A stretch of 64,000 nucleotides of DNA from Pseudarthrobacter equi (GCF_900105535.1 NZ_LT629779.1:3596001-3660000); one strand, 5' to 3'. Shown: positions 45,046 to 53,902, numbered from the stretch's first letter. Made by a program: numbers and translations. Notes: generated by a model not told the origin, from the letters alone.

Positions 45046-45417
45046 TTATGGTTTTGCCGGTTCAGCGCCGGCACCGGTGCGGACCAGGTCCGCGACGTCT
45101 TCGGGCCCGAGCCCGATCCTGCGGGCTTCGGCCAGCAGGGGTTGCACATACCGTTCGGCAAAATCGCTGCGGCGCTCCTTGAGCAGGAGTTCGCGGGCAC
45201 CCGGGGCAACGAACATGCCGATGCCCCGGCGCTTGTACAGCACGCCTTTGTCCACGAGCATGTTCACGCCCTTGGCCGCAGTTGCCGGGTTGATGCGGTG
45301 GAACACGGCGAGCTCGTTTGTTGACGGCGCCTGTGACTCCTCGGCGATGCTTCCGTCCAGGATCGAGGCTTCGACCTGTTCGGCGATCTGCACGAAGAGT
45401 GGTTTGCCTTCGTCCAT
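45046..45417 (-). CDS. GntR-family regulator, YtrA subfamily
   Basis: The 123-residue protein has a short winged helix (PLFVQIAEQVEASILDGSI, APSTNELAVFHRINPATAAKG) and only a short C-terminal helical part, as in YtrA-type regulators. It is first in the operon with the ABC genes and probably represses it. An inverted repeat, GTTACTTAC-TTGA-CTAACTAAC, lies just upstream of its start. Confidence 0.88.
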   Translation of the reverse strand: MDEGKPLFVQIAEQVEASILDGSIAEESQAPSTNELAVFHRINPATAAKGVNMLVDKGVLYKRRGIGMFVAPGARELLLKERRSDFAERYVQPLLAEARRIGLGPEDVADLVRTGAGAEPAKP

Positions 45418-45439
45418 CAGGCGACCTCCCGGCCAGTTG

Positions 45440-45461
45440 GTTACTTACTTGACTAACTAAC
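45440..45461. promoter_or_regulatory. likely YtrA-type operator
   Basis: GTTACTTAC and CTAACTAAC flank TTGA; 7 of 9 positions are symmetric. It lies 23 bases upstream of the GntR gene. AT-rich and isolated in GC-rich DNA. Confidence 0.6.
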
Positions 45462-45613
45462 CATGGAAGTAGGCCGTCGTCAAGACGCAACGTTCCTGTT
45501 CAGCCTCCCGGCGCCCGGGTGTTAGGCAACCGTGACCTCCGGGCAGTTCCTAAGCCGGGAAACAGCCACTACTGTCAACAGCACCATCCGGCTATTACGG
45601 AAAAGAGGCGACG

Positions 45614-45898
45614 ATGAGCATCGACATCGGAATTGGTAGCAGCCTCAGCAGCGAGGACGCGGCACACTTTGTGGCCACAACGGAAGCAATCACGTCCGCA
45701 CTGCAGCAGGTCAGGGAAATCCACTCCGCGTACAGCTGGGTGTGGACGCACGAGATCCGCTGCCGCGGCTGCCACACCCGCCTCGAGATACCGGTGCTTG
45801 CCAGCACCAAGGCCAACGCGGACAAGGCGTTCGCCGCGCACCAGTCGGCGGAGCTGGACGCGTTCCTGGCCGCGGACGGCGGACCCACCTTCACGTGA
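45614..45898 (+). CDS. 94-residue protein of unknown function
   Basis: ATG 45614 follows GAGG. The product is soluble with no signal peptide and has one CxxC pair (IRCRGCHTR), perhaps half of a zinc site that needs a dimer. I do not recognise the family. A palindromic terminator follows 4 bases after the stop region. Confidence 0.65.
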   Translation: MSIDIGIGSSLSSEDAAHFVATTEAITSALQQVREIHSAYSWVWTHEIRCRGCHTRLEIPVLASTKANADKAFAAHQSAELDAFLAADGGPTFT

Positions 45899-45902
45899 GA
45901 AG

Positions 45903-45937
45903 ACGTACGACGGCGGCGCGCGGCCGCCGTCGTACGT
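45903..45937. terminator. GTACGACGGCGGC-type palindrome, copy 2
   Basis: Identical over 35 bases to the element at 43259-43293. It lies between two convergent genes and can serve both strands. Confidence 0.75.
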
Positions 45938-45981
45938 TTCCGTTTGACGCTGGCCGCCTCAAGAAAGCGGCGCGGGGCGGG

Positions 45982-46914
45982 CTACCCGTCCAGTACCGCG
46001 GCGGTGCTGCCCCGCGGCACCACGACGTGCACGGCGTTGCGCTCGATCGTGAAGTCCGCGGGCGTGACCGTGGCGATTTCGCCGTCGAGGTTGACCGGCA
46101 TGGGCGGATCGGTGACCAGCCGGACGCGCTGGGTGGTCGCGTGGTGCACGTCGCTGCGTTCCACGAAGCTGCCGTCCTTGAGGAGCCGGGCGATGCGCAT
46201 GTGTTCGCGCAGCGGTGCACCGGGGATGGCGTAGATGTCGAGGGTGTGGTCGTCGATGCCGGCGGTGGGTGAGACGGCATTCCCGCCCCCGTAGTGCTTG
46301 CCGTTGCCCACGGCCACCTGCAGCAGGTTCTCGAGCTCGATGGCCTGGTGGTCTCCCCCGGGGAATTCGAGGCGTGCCCGGAACGGCTGGTGCCGGGCGT
46401 AGGCGCGGACGGCGGCGACGGCATAGGCGAGCGGGCCGAGGCGGCGCTTCAGCCGGGGGCTGAGGGTTTCGGTGACGCCCACCGAGAGGCCCACAGAGGC
46501 GACGTTGAGGAAGGGCTGGCCGTTGACCCGGCCAAGGTCGATGTCCACCACTCTTCCGTCGGCGAGCGCGGCGCAGGCGGCGGGCAGGGTACTGGGAATC
46601 TCCAGGGTGCGGGCGAGGTCGTTGGCTGTTCCCAGCGGGAGGACGCCCAGCACGGTGCCGGTCCCGGCGAGCCGTCCGGCAGCGAAGGACACGGTACCGT
46701 CGCCGCCGCCCACCACCACCAGGTCGTGGTTCTCGGCCATCACGCGGTCAAGGGTCCCGGCCAGGTCCGTGCCGGACAGGATCCGGTGCACGGCAGTGAC
46801 GGGCAGGCCCGCGTTCCGCAGCATGTCCACCGCCTGGTCCGGAGCCGCGGCACCGAGCCGTGCCCCGGCATTTATCACCACGGCAACGGACCGGGCACCT
46901 CGGGCAGCCTTCAT
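45982..46914 (-). CDS. diacylglycerol kinase-like lipid kinase
   Basis: The 310-residue enzyme has the catalytic motif VVVGGGDGTVSFA (residues 66-78), LGVLPLGTANDLARTL and the C-terminal beta-sandwich ending in VPRGSTAAVLDG. It phosphorylates diacylglycerol, ceramide or another lipid at the membrane. I use ATG 46914, preceded by GGAG; ATG 46923 is possible. Confidence 0.88.
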   Translation of the reverse strand: MKAARGARSVAVVINAGARLGAAAPDQAVDMLRNAGLPVTAVHRILSGTDLAGTLDRVMAENHDLVVVGGGDGTVSFAAGRLAGTGTVLGVLPLGTANDLARTLEIPSTLPAACAALADGRVVDIDLGRVNGQPFLNVASVGLSVGVTETLSPRLKRRLGPLAYAVAAVRAYARHQPFRARLEFPGGDHQAIELENLLQVAVGNGKHYGGGNAVSPTAGIDDHTLDIYAIPGAPLREHMRIARLLKDGSFVERSDVHHATTQRVRLVTDPPMPVNLDGEIATVTPADFTIERNAVHVVVPRGSTAAVLDG

Positions 46915-47060
46915 GGGCTCCATCCTAGGGTGGCGGAGCTGGGAGGGCCCTGCATGTTTCCTGTGCGCCCCGCCCCGGCATGCCGGTTGTTGGACCCGTT
47001 GAAACTCAAGGGCGACGCCCGTTAGGGAAGCCGCCCGCTGGGTACGGAGGCTGCAGAGAG

Positions 47061-47089
47061 CCCCGCGGAAAGTGATATCCCCCGCGGGG
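47061..47089. terminator. hairpin after MBL hydrolase gene
   Basis: CCCCGCGG pairs with CCGCGGGG across 13 bases. On the plus strand TTTCT follows; on the minus strand there is no T-run. Confidence 0.5.
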
Positions 47090-47117
47090 TTTCTCGCGTC
47101 AACGGGTGCCCGCTTGG

Positions 47118-47933
47118 TCAGTACTCCCGGTGGGTTTCCTGGAGGCGTTTGATGAACCAGCGTGACTGTTCCGGCCCATAGGGCAGCACGGGGATCGCCT
47201 TGGTGGCGTCGTCCGGGGTGTCCCGGATGGACTGGCGGGCCTGGCGGACGGCGGTGGTCAGCGTGTTGGCCATGGTCTTGACGAACTGGTCGCTGCACGG
47301 CTTCCCGTGCCCGGGGATCAGGTACTCGTAGCGGTGGCGGAGGGCCGAGATGTGCCGGAGCGCGTCCGCCCACTCCTCGGGGAACGAGTCTTCGAAGGAC
47401 GGGTGGGCGCCCTGTTCCACGAGGTCGCCCACGTACAAGGTGGTGGGAGTGCCCACCAGCAGGTCGCCGTCGGTGTGGCCGCGGCCCAGGTAGAACAGTG
47501 TGGCGGTGACGCCGCCGAGGTCCACCAGCACGGGCTGGTCGCGGACGATGGCGTTGGGCACCACGAGCTCCACGTTCTCGCCCTCGCCGGTGGACATCTC
47601 CGGTTCCAGCGTGCCGACGAAGCGCCGCTGCAGGTCACCGCGCTGGTCGATCTCGGTGGCGCAGTTCTCGTGGCCCCAGAATTCCGTGACGCCGGCTTCG
47701 GCGAACACCGCGTTGCCGAAGAAGTGGTCGTAGTGCGCGTGGGTGTTGACGACGACGAGGGGCAGCTGGGTCTTTTCCCTGACCGCGTCCAGGATTTCCT
47801 TGCCCTGGCGTGGGCCGCAGCCGGTGTCGATCACCATGGCCCGTTCGGTCCCGACGATCAGTCCGGTGTTCAGCAGCGATCCCTCGGTGACCAGCACGTA
47901 GTTGTCCGCGCCGACCTCAAGCCATTCCGACAT
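47118..47933 (-). CDS. MBL-fold metal-dependent hydrolase
   Basis: The 271-residue protein has the metallo-beta-lactamase metal site THAHYDH (His65, His67, Asp69, His70), GRGHTDGD, VGDLVEQG and PGHG. No signal peptide. It resembles glyoxalase II or quorum-quenching hydrolases, but the substrate is not determined by sequence. GGAG precedes ATG 47933. Confidence 0.85.
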   Translation of the reverse strand: MSEWLEVGADNYVLVTEGSLLNTGLIVGTERAMVIDTGCGPRQGKEILDAVREKTQLPLVVVNTHAHYDHFFGNAVFAEAGVTEFWGHENCATEIDQRGDLQRRFVGTLEPEMSTGEGENVELVVPNAIVRDQPVLVDLGGVTATLFYLGRGHTDGDLLVGTPTTLYVGDLVEQGAHPSFEDSFPEEWADALRHISALRHRYEYLIPGHGKPCSDQFVKTMANTLTTAVRQARQSIRDTPDDATKAIPVLPYGPEQSRWFIKRLQETHREY

Positions 47934-48077
47934 TGTTTCTCCGTACCTCCGGCAAAGCAGTGTGCGTTCGTGTAGTCGTCGATTGTACCCATGGGTCCTT
48001 GGCTGAGCCCGGGGCCACGCCCGCAGGGCCCCAGGCCTACCGGGGGTGGCCCGAATCAGGAAGTCTCCGGACAAGGG

Positions 48078-48103
48078 GAAGGCCCCTCCTAGGAGGGGCC
48101 TTC
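48078..48103. terminator. 26-bp perfect palindrome
   Basis: GAAGGCCCCTCCT is followed at once by AGGAGGGGCCTTC. It lies upstream of the MBL gene and downstream of E2 on the minus strand, so it may terminate the dehydrogenase operon. Confidence 0.55.
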
Positions 48104-48275
48104 AACGTAGTGATCATTTGTCTTCAGATTATGGTCAGCGGTGATGCACTCCCCCTTCCCGAACGCCTCTGGCGTCCATCCGGACTATGACAGAACCGAC
48201 TCTAAAACGATTGCCACCCGGGCGTAAAGGGTTCCAGAGGAAAAAGTTCATTCAGCGGATATGTGAGCCGGGAAG

Positions 48276-48329
48276 ACCACCACGAGTGAGCGCGCGTTTG
48301 GAAAAACACCACCACAAGTGAGCGCGCGT
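48276..48329. repeat. 22-bp direct repeats after the E2 gene
   Basis: ACCACCAC(G/A)AGTGAGCGCGCGT occurs at 48276-48297 and 48308-48329 with one difference and a 32-base period. It lies 10 bases beyond the E2 stop. Probably a dispersed repeat family. Confidence 0.7.
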
Positions 48330-48338
48330 CGGTGGGGG

Positions 48339-49877
48339 TCAGATGTCCGCGAGGAGGGTGGTGGGGTTTTCGATGGCGTCGGCCACGAAGCGGAGGAAGC
48401 CTGCCGCTGTGCCGCCGTCGCAGACTCGGTGGTCGAAGGTCAGCGTCAGCTCGGTGACCTTGCGGACCGCCAGCTCGCCGTTCACCACCCACGGCTTGTC
48501 GATGATCCGGCCCACGCCCAGGATCGCCACCTCGGGGTGGTTGATGATCGCCGCCGAGCCGTCCACGCCAAACACACCGTAGTTGTTCAGCGTGAAGGTG
48601 CCGCTGCCCAGCTCCGTGGGGGTCGCCTTGCCTTCGCGTGCGACGTCGGTCAGCCGGCGGATCTCCGCGTCCAGCTCGCGGGCGCTCAGCTTCTCGGCGG
48701 AACGGACCGAGGGAACCACAAGTCCCCGGTCGGTCTGCGCGGCAATGCCCAGGTTGACGCCGTCGAACCCGATGATCTCCTGCGACCCGTCCTCAGCAGA
48801 CTCAATCCGCGTGTTCAGTTCCGGATACTTTTTTAGCCCGGCTGTGACAAAACGGGCGATGAAGGCCAGCAGACCCGGAACCGCGGCCCCGCCAGCCTTC
48901 ATGCCTTCCCGAAGTTCCATCAGCCCGGTGGCGTCCACGTCCACCCACACCGTGGCTTCCGGGATCTCCGACCGGCTGCGGGACATGGTGGCGGCCACGA
49001 CCTTCCGGACTCCCCGAACCGGCGTGCGGGTGGAGATCGCGAGCCCCGTGCGGGCGTCACGCCCCTGGGTTTCTTTGGTTTCGGCAGGCTCAACCACCGG
49101 TGCGGGCTTGGTTTCGACAGGCTTTACCAACGCGGCAGGCGTGGTTTCGGCAGGCCCAGCCACGGGAGCACTGATGGCCTTCTCCACGTCGCGGCGCATG
49201 ATGAGGCCGCTCTCCCCGGAACCGTGCAGCTCCCCCAGGTCCACGCCATGCTCGCGGGCCATCCGCCGGACCAGCGGGGAAATGACAGCCCCCAGCTTGC
49301 CGGGGACTCGGGTGCGCAGGAGCGTGAGGTCGTCAGCGGCCTTGTCCGCAGGCTGGGTTTCGGCCGGCTCAAGAACGGAGACGGAAGCTTTCGGCAGCCG
49401 CGTCCGCTTGGCAGCAGCATGCCCACCCGGGGTTCCGTAGCCGATCAGGACGTTCCCGGATCCGGCCTTTTCTTCTTCCCGGTAGGTCTCGGCTGCCGCC
49501 TCGGCCGCAGTCGCCGCGGATGATGCCGCCCCGGGAGTGGCATCGGGCCTGTCGGAGCCGGACGGCATGCTGCTTGCAGCATGGCCGTCCGGCGAAGGGG
49601 CGGGGGCGGCATTATCTGCGGTGGGAACCGAGGAAACAGGCGTCACCGAGATCAGCGGCTTCCCCACGTCCAGGGTCTCCCCCGGCTTGCCGTGCAGCTC
49701 GGCCACGATCCCGGCGTAGGGGGACGGGACCTCAACAGCTGATTTGGCCGTCTCCACCTCGGCGATGGGCTGGTCCACCTCAATCGAATCGCCAACAGCA
49801 ACATGCCAGGACACCAGTTCGGCCTCGGTCAGCCCTTCGCCCAGGTCCGGCAGCAGGAACACACGCGTCTCGCTCAT
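48339..49877 (-). CDS. dihydrolipoamide acyltransferase (E2) of branched-chain 2-oxoacid dehydrogenase
   Basis: The 512-residue protein has one lipoyl domain (lipoyl Lys in [13 protein letters not shown]), an Ala/Pro linker, an E1/E3-binding domain ([23 protein letters not shown]) and a catalytic acyltransferase domain with DHRVCDGG near the end. It transfers acyl groups to CoA. It starts 5 bases after the E1 stop. The linker contains repeats of VEPAETK type, from a 33-base repeat at 49077, 49110 and 49143. Branched-chain specificity is inferred from the fused E1 and the linked Lrp-type gene. Confidence 0.88.
   Translation of the reverse strand: MSETRVFLLPDLGEGLTEAELVSWHVAVGDSIEVDQPIAEVETAKSAVEVPSPYAGIVAELHGKPGETLDVGKPLISVTPVSSVPTADNAAPAPSPDGHAASSMPSGSDRPDATPGAASSAATAAEAAAETYREEEKAGSGNVLIGYGTPGGHAAAKRTRLPKASVSVLEPAETQPADKAADDLTLLRTRVPGKLGAVISPLVRRMAREHGVDLGELHGSGESGLIMRRDVEKAISAPVAGPAETTPAALVKPVETKPAPVVEPAETKETQGRDARTGLAISTRTPVRGVRKVVAATMSRSRSEIPEATVWVDVDATGLMELREGMKAGGAAVPGLLAFIARFVTAGLKKYPELNTRIESAEDGSQEIIGFDGVNLGIAAQTDRGLVVPSVRSAEKLSARELDAEIRRLTDVAREGKATPTELGSGTFTLNNYGVFGVDGSAAIINHPEVAILGVGRIIDKPWVVNGELAVRKVTELTLTFDHRVCDGGTAAGFLRFVADAIENPTTLLADI
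49077..49163. repeat. GGTTTCG(A/G)CAGGCT repeats in E2 linker
   Basis: Three copies start at 49077, 49110 and 49143, exactly 33 bases apart and in frame. A fourth, diverged, lies at 49356-49376. On the coding strand each gives CCTG(C/T)CGAAACC. Such sequences occur as dispersed repeats in related actinobacteria. Confidence 0.75.
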
Positions 49878-49882
49878 AGAAA

Positions 49883-52234
49883 TCAGTTCTCCCACTGCAG
49901 GTCGTCAACGGCGTCGAGGATACGGTCCACGCCGGGCAGGTAATACTTCTCGAGTTTCGGCGCCGGGTAGGGCACGTCGAACCCGGTCACGCGGCGGATA
50001 GGGGCTGCCAGGTGGTGAAAGCAGCGCTCCTGCACCCGGGCCACGATCTCGGAGGCCACGGACGCGTACCCGTGCGCCTCGGCAATCACCACGGCCCGGC
50101 CGGTCTTCCGCACCGACTCACAAACAGTCGCGTCGTCGAACGGCACGATGGTCCGGACGTCGATCACCTCCAGCGAGCGCCCCTCCAGCGCAGCGGCCTC
50201 GGCCGCGGCCAGGGCGGTGGGCACGGACGGGCCGTACGCGATCAGCGTCGCGTCGGTGCCGGGACGCGCGACGGCGGCCCTCCCCTCCGAGCCACGTCCC
50301 GCCGTCGTGCCTTCCTTGGAAAGTTCGTGCTGGCGGCGGAGCTCGGCGAGGTCCACGGAGTCCTTGGTCCAGTACATCTTCTTGGGCTCCATGAAGACGA
50401 CGGGATCGTCCGAGTCGATGGCTTCGCGGAGCATCCGGTAGCCGTCGGCCACGGTGGCGGGGGTGTAGACCTTCAGGCCGGCGGTGTGGGCGTAATAGGC
50501 CTCGGAGGAATCGCAGTGGTGCTCCACGCCGCCGATGCCGCCGCCGTACGGGATGCGGATCACCAGGGGCAGCTTCACGGTGCCGCGGGTGCGGTTGTGC
50601 ATCTTGGCCACGTGGCTGACGATCTGTTCGAACGCCGGGTACGCGAACGCGTCGAACTGCATCTCGATCACCGGGCGCATCCCGTTGATCGCCATGCCCA
50701 CGGCCATGCCCACGATGCCGGACTCGGCCAGCGGGGTGTCGAAGCAGCGCTGCTCGCCGAACGTGGCGGTGAGGCCGTCCGTGATGCGGAAGACGCCGCC
50801 CAGGAGCCCTACGTCCTCGCCGAACATCAGGACGGAGGAATCGGCGTGCATGGCATCGGCCAGGGCGGTGTTCAGGGCCTTGGCCATGGTGACCGGCTGC
50901 GGGCCGGACGCATCGGCGGTTGCCGCGGCGGAGGCGGCAGCCCGGGCGGTGGCGGCGGAAACGTTGCCGTTGGCCTCGGACGAGGTGGTGACGGTGGGGC
51001 TCACTTGCCGGCCTCCAGTTGTGGATGCAGCGTCGCGGGCGAGTTCGTCGGCGAGCATGTCGGACTGTTCCTTCAGCTGCGAGGTCTGCTGGGCGAAGAC
51101 GTGGCGGAAGAGTTCCTGCGGGTCCACGGGCACGTCCTCGCTGAGGCCTTCGCGCAGCTGCGCGGCAACCGCCTCAGCCTTCGCACGGATCCGGGCCTCG
51201 CCGTCGTCGTCCAAAATCCCCTGGTCCGTGAGGTACGTCCGCATCCGGTTCACGGGATCCTTGGCCCGCCACTCGGCAACCTCGGCGCTTTCCCGGTAGC
51301 GGGTGTCATCGTCGGCGTTGGTGTGCGCCTGCATGCGGTAGGTATTGGCCTCCACCAGCAGCGGGCCGGAACCGTCGCGGCACAGGGCGACGGCGCGGTC
51401 CAGGACGGCGAGGAGCGCCACCACGTCGTTGCCGTCCACGCGTTCGCCCGCCATGCCGTAGCCCACGGCTTTGTGCGCGAGCGACGGCGCCACGGACTGG
51501 TGCGCCAACGGCACCGAGATGGCGTACTTGTTGTTCTGGACGAAGAAGATGACGGGCAGGTGGAAGACGGCGGCGAAGTTGAGGGCCTCGTGGAAGTCGC
51601 CTTCGCTGGTGGCGCCGTCGCCGCACATGGCCAGCACCACGGTGTCCTCGCCGCGGAGCTTGGCGGCGTGCGCAACGCCGACGGCGTGCAGCAGCTGCGT
51701 GGTCAGCGGGGTGGACTGGATGCCCACCTTGTACTGGAGCGGATCGTAGCCGCCGTGCCAGTCGCCGCGGAAAATGGTCATCACCTGGACGGGGTCCACG
51801 CCGCGGGTCATCACGGCCACGGCGTCGCGGTAGGTGGGGAACATCCAGTCGCTGTCCCCGAGGCACAGGGCGGCGGCCACCTGGCACGCCTCCTGGCCGT
51901 GGCTGGACGGGTAGACGGCCATGCGGCCCTGCCGGACCAGGGCGGAGTTCTGGTCGTTGACACGGCGGCCGACGACGAGCTTTTCGTATGCAGCGAGCAG
52001 TTCCGTATCGCCGGGTACGGGGTATTCGTGGCCGGGTTCGGCGCCCTGCTCACCCTTGTCCTTGAGCCGGCCTTCCGGGTCCACCATCTGGATCTGGTGC
52101 CGGGCGGGCAGCATGTAGTCCTCGGCGGTGATGCCGAACTTCTTGACCGCCTCGGTGAGTGCGTTGTCCGGCTGCGTCCGTGCCGGGGCGGCGCCGGCGG
52201 TATCCGGGGCCGTGTGGTTCGCGGAGATCGTCAT
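49883..52234 (-). CDS. 2-oxoacid dehydrogenase E1 with alpha and beta parts in one frame
   Basis: E1 decarboxylates branched-chain 2-oxoacids with thiamine diphosphate. Residues 1-400 match the alpha subunit (thiamine motif GDGATSEGDFHEALN, later NNKYAIS, HTNADDDTRYR). Residues 450-783 match the beta subunit (EDVGLLGGVFRIT, TPLAESGIVGMAVG, GVEHHCDSSEAYY, YLPGVDRIL). A linker rich in Ala, Ser and Thr joins them. In relatives these are usually two genes. A GTG at 51004 with GGAGG upstream lies at the junction, so the beta part may also be made alone. Only three bases before TGA in another frame suggest a former stop. Confidence 0.88.
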   Translation of the reverse strand: MTISANHTAPDTAGAAPARTQPDNALTEAVKKFGITAEDYMLPARHQIQMVDPEGRLKDKGEQGAEPGHEYPVPGDTELLAAYEKLVVGRRVNDQNSALVRQGRMAVYPSSHGQEACQVAAALCLGDSDWMFPTYRDAVAVMTRGVDPVQVMTIFRGDWHGGYDPLQYKVGIQSTPLTTQLLHAVGVAHAAKLRGEDTVVLAMCGDGATSEGDFHEALNFAAVFHLPVIFFVQNNKYAISVPLAHQSVAPSLAHKAVGYGMAGERVDGNDVVALLAVLDRAVALCRDGSGPLLVEANTYRMQAHTNADDDTRYRESAEVAEWRAKDPVNRMRTYLTDQGILDDDGEARIRAKAEAVAAQLREGLSEDVPVDPQELFRHVFAQQTSQLKEQSDMLADELARDAASTTGGRQVSPTVTTSSEANGNVSAATARAAASAAATADASGPQPVTMAKALNTALADAMHADSSVLMFGEDVGLLGGVFRITDGLTATFGEQRCFDTPLAESGIVGMAVGMAINGMRPVIEMQFDAFAYPAFEQIVSHVAKMHNRTRGTVKLPLVIRIPYGGGIGGVEHHCDSSEAYYAHTAGLKVYTPATVADGYRMLREAIDSDDPVVFMEPKKMYWTKDSVDLAELRRQHELSKEGTTAGRGSEGRAAVARPGTDATLIAYGPSVPTALAAAEAAALEGRSLEVIDVRTIVPFDDATVCESVRKTGRAVVIAEAHGYASVASEIVARVQERCFHHLAAPIRRVTGFDVPYPAPKLEKYYLPGVDRILDAVDDLQWEN
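51002..51016 (-). promoter_or_regulatory. internal ribosome site and GTG at the E1 alpha/beta junction
   Basis: Minus strand GGAGG (51016-51012) lies 7 bases before GTG (51004-51002), which is the expected start of a separate beta subunit. The GTGA here also contains a TGA in the +1 frame after LEAGK, which would be a natural alpha end. Confidence 0.6.
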
Positions 52235-52317
52235 TGGTCTGTCCTTCTGTTGCCACTATTCCTTCCAAGTATTGACCCGGGGCCAGTTTCGTATCCAGCA
52301 GCTGCGGAAATCGTGGA

Positions 52318-52430
52318 GAAGTTGTATCAAGGGACCTAGACTGAGAGACGATTTGTAAATGTGAGCTGGGTTACGGCAGCGGTTGTGGACGAAATGGCGG
52401 GGCCGTGGGCGGGCGGAAGCCGCTGGTAGG
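52318..52430 (+). pseudogene. decayed copy of the lrp promoter and first codons
   Basis: The segment aligns with 63276-63390 upstream of and within the intact lrp gene. GAGACGATTTGTAAATGTGA is identical, followed by GCTGG-TTACGGCAG-GGTTGTGGA with single differences. After its ATG the frame stops within about 12 codons (MAGPWAGGSRW). It lies just upstream of E1, divergent to it, where an Lrp-type regulator gene is expected. Confidence 0.75.
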
Positions 52431-52624
52431 CCGCCAGGACTCCTGGGGGGCTCTGCTTCCGAAGAACGAACCACCCCTCGTCGCATGTCAGCATCCGCGA
52501 TCGCAGCGCGCTGACGGCACGTCATCGATTCCGGTACGGTTCCGTCATTTACGCTTCGAAGGACCACGCCGAGGTGTCGAGAAGCTTTGGCCGCAACTGA
52601 GCGGGACTGAAAGGGCGCAGACCT

Positions 52625-52831
52625 ATGCACTACGTCGTACTGCAGGTAATCCTCAAGGAAAAGCTTTGGGGAACCGGATCCGGCAATCTGACTTCTCTTG
52701 AGAAGACCATCAACGACCAGGCAGCCAAGGGCTAGCGTCTGCACACCATAACTACGTCCAGCAGTGGAAGTAAGGGACTCGGTGGTGGCGACCGGATCCA
52801 GGCAACTATGGTGTTCGAGAGCCTAGGATAG
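52625..52831 (+). pseudogene. DUF4177-like gene interrupted by an in-frame TAG
   Basis: ATG 52625, with AAAGGG upstream, starts MHYVVLQVILKEKLWGTGSG and continues NLTSLEKTINDQAAKG, typical of DUF4177. Codon 37 is TAG (52733-52735), where the family has a large aromatic residue (GW or GY). The frame then continues RLHTITTSSSGSKGLGGGDR and ends at TAG 52829. Both halves fit one 68-residue protein. A single base change explains the stop. Confidence 0.7.
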
Positions 52832-52903
52832 GCGCCCGCCTACATCGTTTAATGGAAGGCATGCCGCCAGGGCACGGACCTGTTGGGAATCTCGCTTTTC
52901 GGG

Positions 52904-53728
52904 CTAGGGGGTCATTCGGTACCCGACGCCGTGCACCGTCTCGATCCACCGGGGTCGCCTGGAGCTTTCCCCGAGCCGCTTGCGCAGGTTGCTGACCTGC
53001 ACCTCCACGGCGCGCTCCTCCTTGGCACTGACGAAGGACCCGGAGGTGTATGGCTCGTTGCGGAGCCGCCGCACCAGATCGGACTTGGTCTGGACTGTTC
53101 GTCCGTTTTCCATGAGGACCAGCAGGATGTCGAACTGGCTCCTTGTCAGGCTGATGGGAATGCCATCAACCGTCACCTGCCTGGTGCCTTCATGGAGGGC
53201 CAGTCCCTGATGGGCGAAGTCGAAGCCGCCGGCAGGCTCAACGGGCAACCCCTGGACATCAGCCGCCCCCGGGAGGGCGTCCATCCTGTCTGATCCCGCG
53301 AGAACCAAAGCTCCCTGGCTGACCGGCACGGAACTAACGCCAGGGAGCTGGCGCATGATTCTGGGCCGGCGGAACATTGCCCGGACCCGGGCAATGAGTT
53401 CCCGTTTCCGGAAAGGCTTGATGAGGTAGTCATCCGCTCCCGCCTCAAACCCCATGAGCGCATCCGCTTCGTCTGCACGCCGGCTGATGATGATCACATA
53501 GGCGTCGCTGAAGGTCCTGATGCGCCGGGAGACTTCAATCCCGTCAAAGTCTGGCAGGCCGATATCGACAGTGACGATGTCGGGCTTGTGTTCGATCACC
53601 TTCGAAATGCCCTCGGACCCCGAGGACGTTGGGTGCACGGCAAAGCCTGACTGCCTGAGAATGTCAGTCAGTGCTGTTCGGATGACACCGTCGTCCTCGA
53701 TGACTACGGCTACGCCGCGCTCCCCCAA
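52904..53728 (-). CDS. OmpR-like response regulator, orphan
   Basis: The 274-residue regulator has a receiver with Asp55 (VDIGLPDFDG) and Lys in LIKPFRKRE, but Ser replaces the usual Thr in IIISRRADE. A long linker of about 55 residues follows, then a winged helix (SLTRSQFDILLVLMENGRTV, VEVQVSNLRKRLG, VHGVGYRM). The start is TTG 53728 with GGGGGAAC upstream. No kinase is adjacent. It is downstream of galU on the same strand. Confidence 0.82.
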   Translation of the reverse strand: MGERGVAVVIEDDGVIRTALTDILRQSGFAVHPTSSGSEGISKVIEHKPDIVTVDIGLPDFDGIEVSRRIRTFSDAYVIIISRRADEADALMGFEAGADDYLIKPFRKRELIARVRAMFRRPRIMRQLPGVSSVPVSQGALVLAGSDRMDALPGAADVQGLPVEPAGGFDFAHQGLALHEGTRQVTVDGIPISLTRSQFDILLVLMENGRTVQTKSDLVRRLRNEPYTSGSFVSAKEERAVEVQVSNLRKRLGESSRRPRWIETVHGVGYRMTP

Positions 53729-53902
53729 AATCGTTCCCCCTTACGTCGTGGAGCCTCGGCGTGGGGTCTGATCCAAGTGTCTCCTGCCCTGATGCCGGCG
53801 GCTGCCGCCTGGCTTCAAGCAACCGCAGTGGAGCCGGCTGCCTGGTACTTCTCACCGCATTCGACGCCGCTCATGGCGCGGATGGTTGCGGCGGCAAATG
53901 TT

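Larger units (their letters stand above)
47934..48338. other. intergenic region with palindrome and direct repeats
   Basis: About 400 bases without a gene. It holds the 26-bp palindrome at 48078, a minus-strand segment GTCATAGTCCGGATGG (near 48177-48192) that resembles the 3' end of FMN riboswitches, and two copies of a 22-bp repeat at 48276 and 48308. Confidence 0.6.

Noticed and set aside
50012..52339. A 775-codon open frame antisense to E1
   Set aside because: Low-complexity His/Gly/Val product without known motifs; the sense strand encodes clear E1 motifs.
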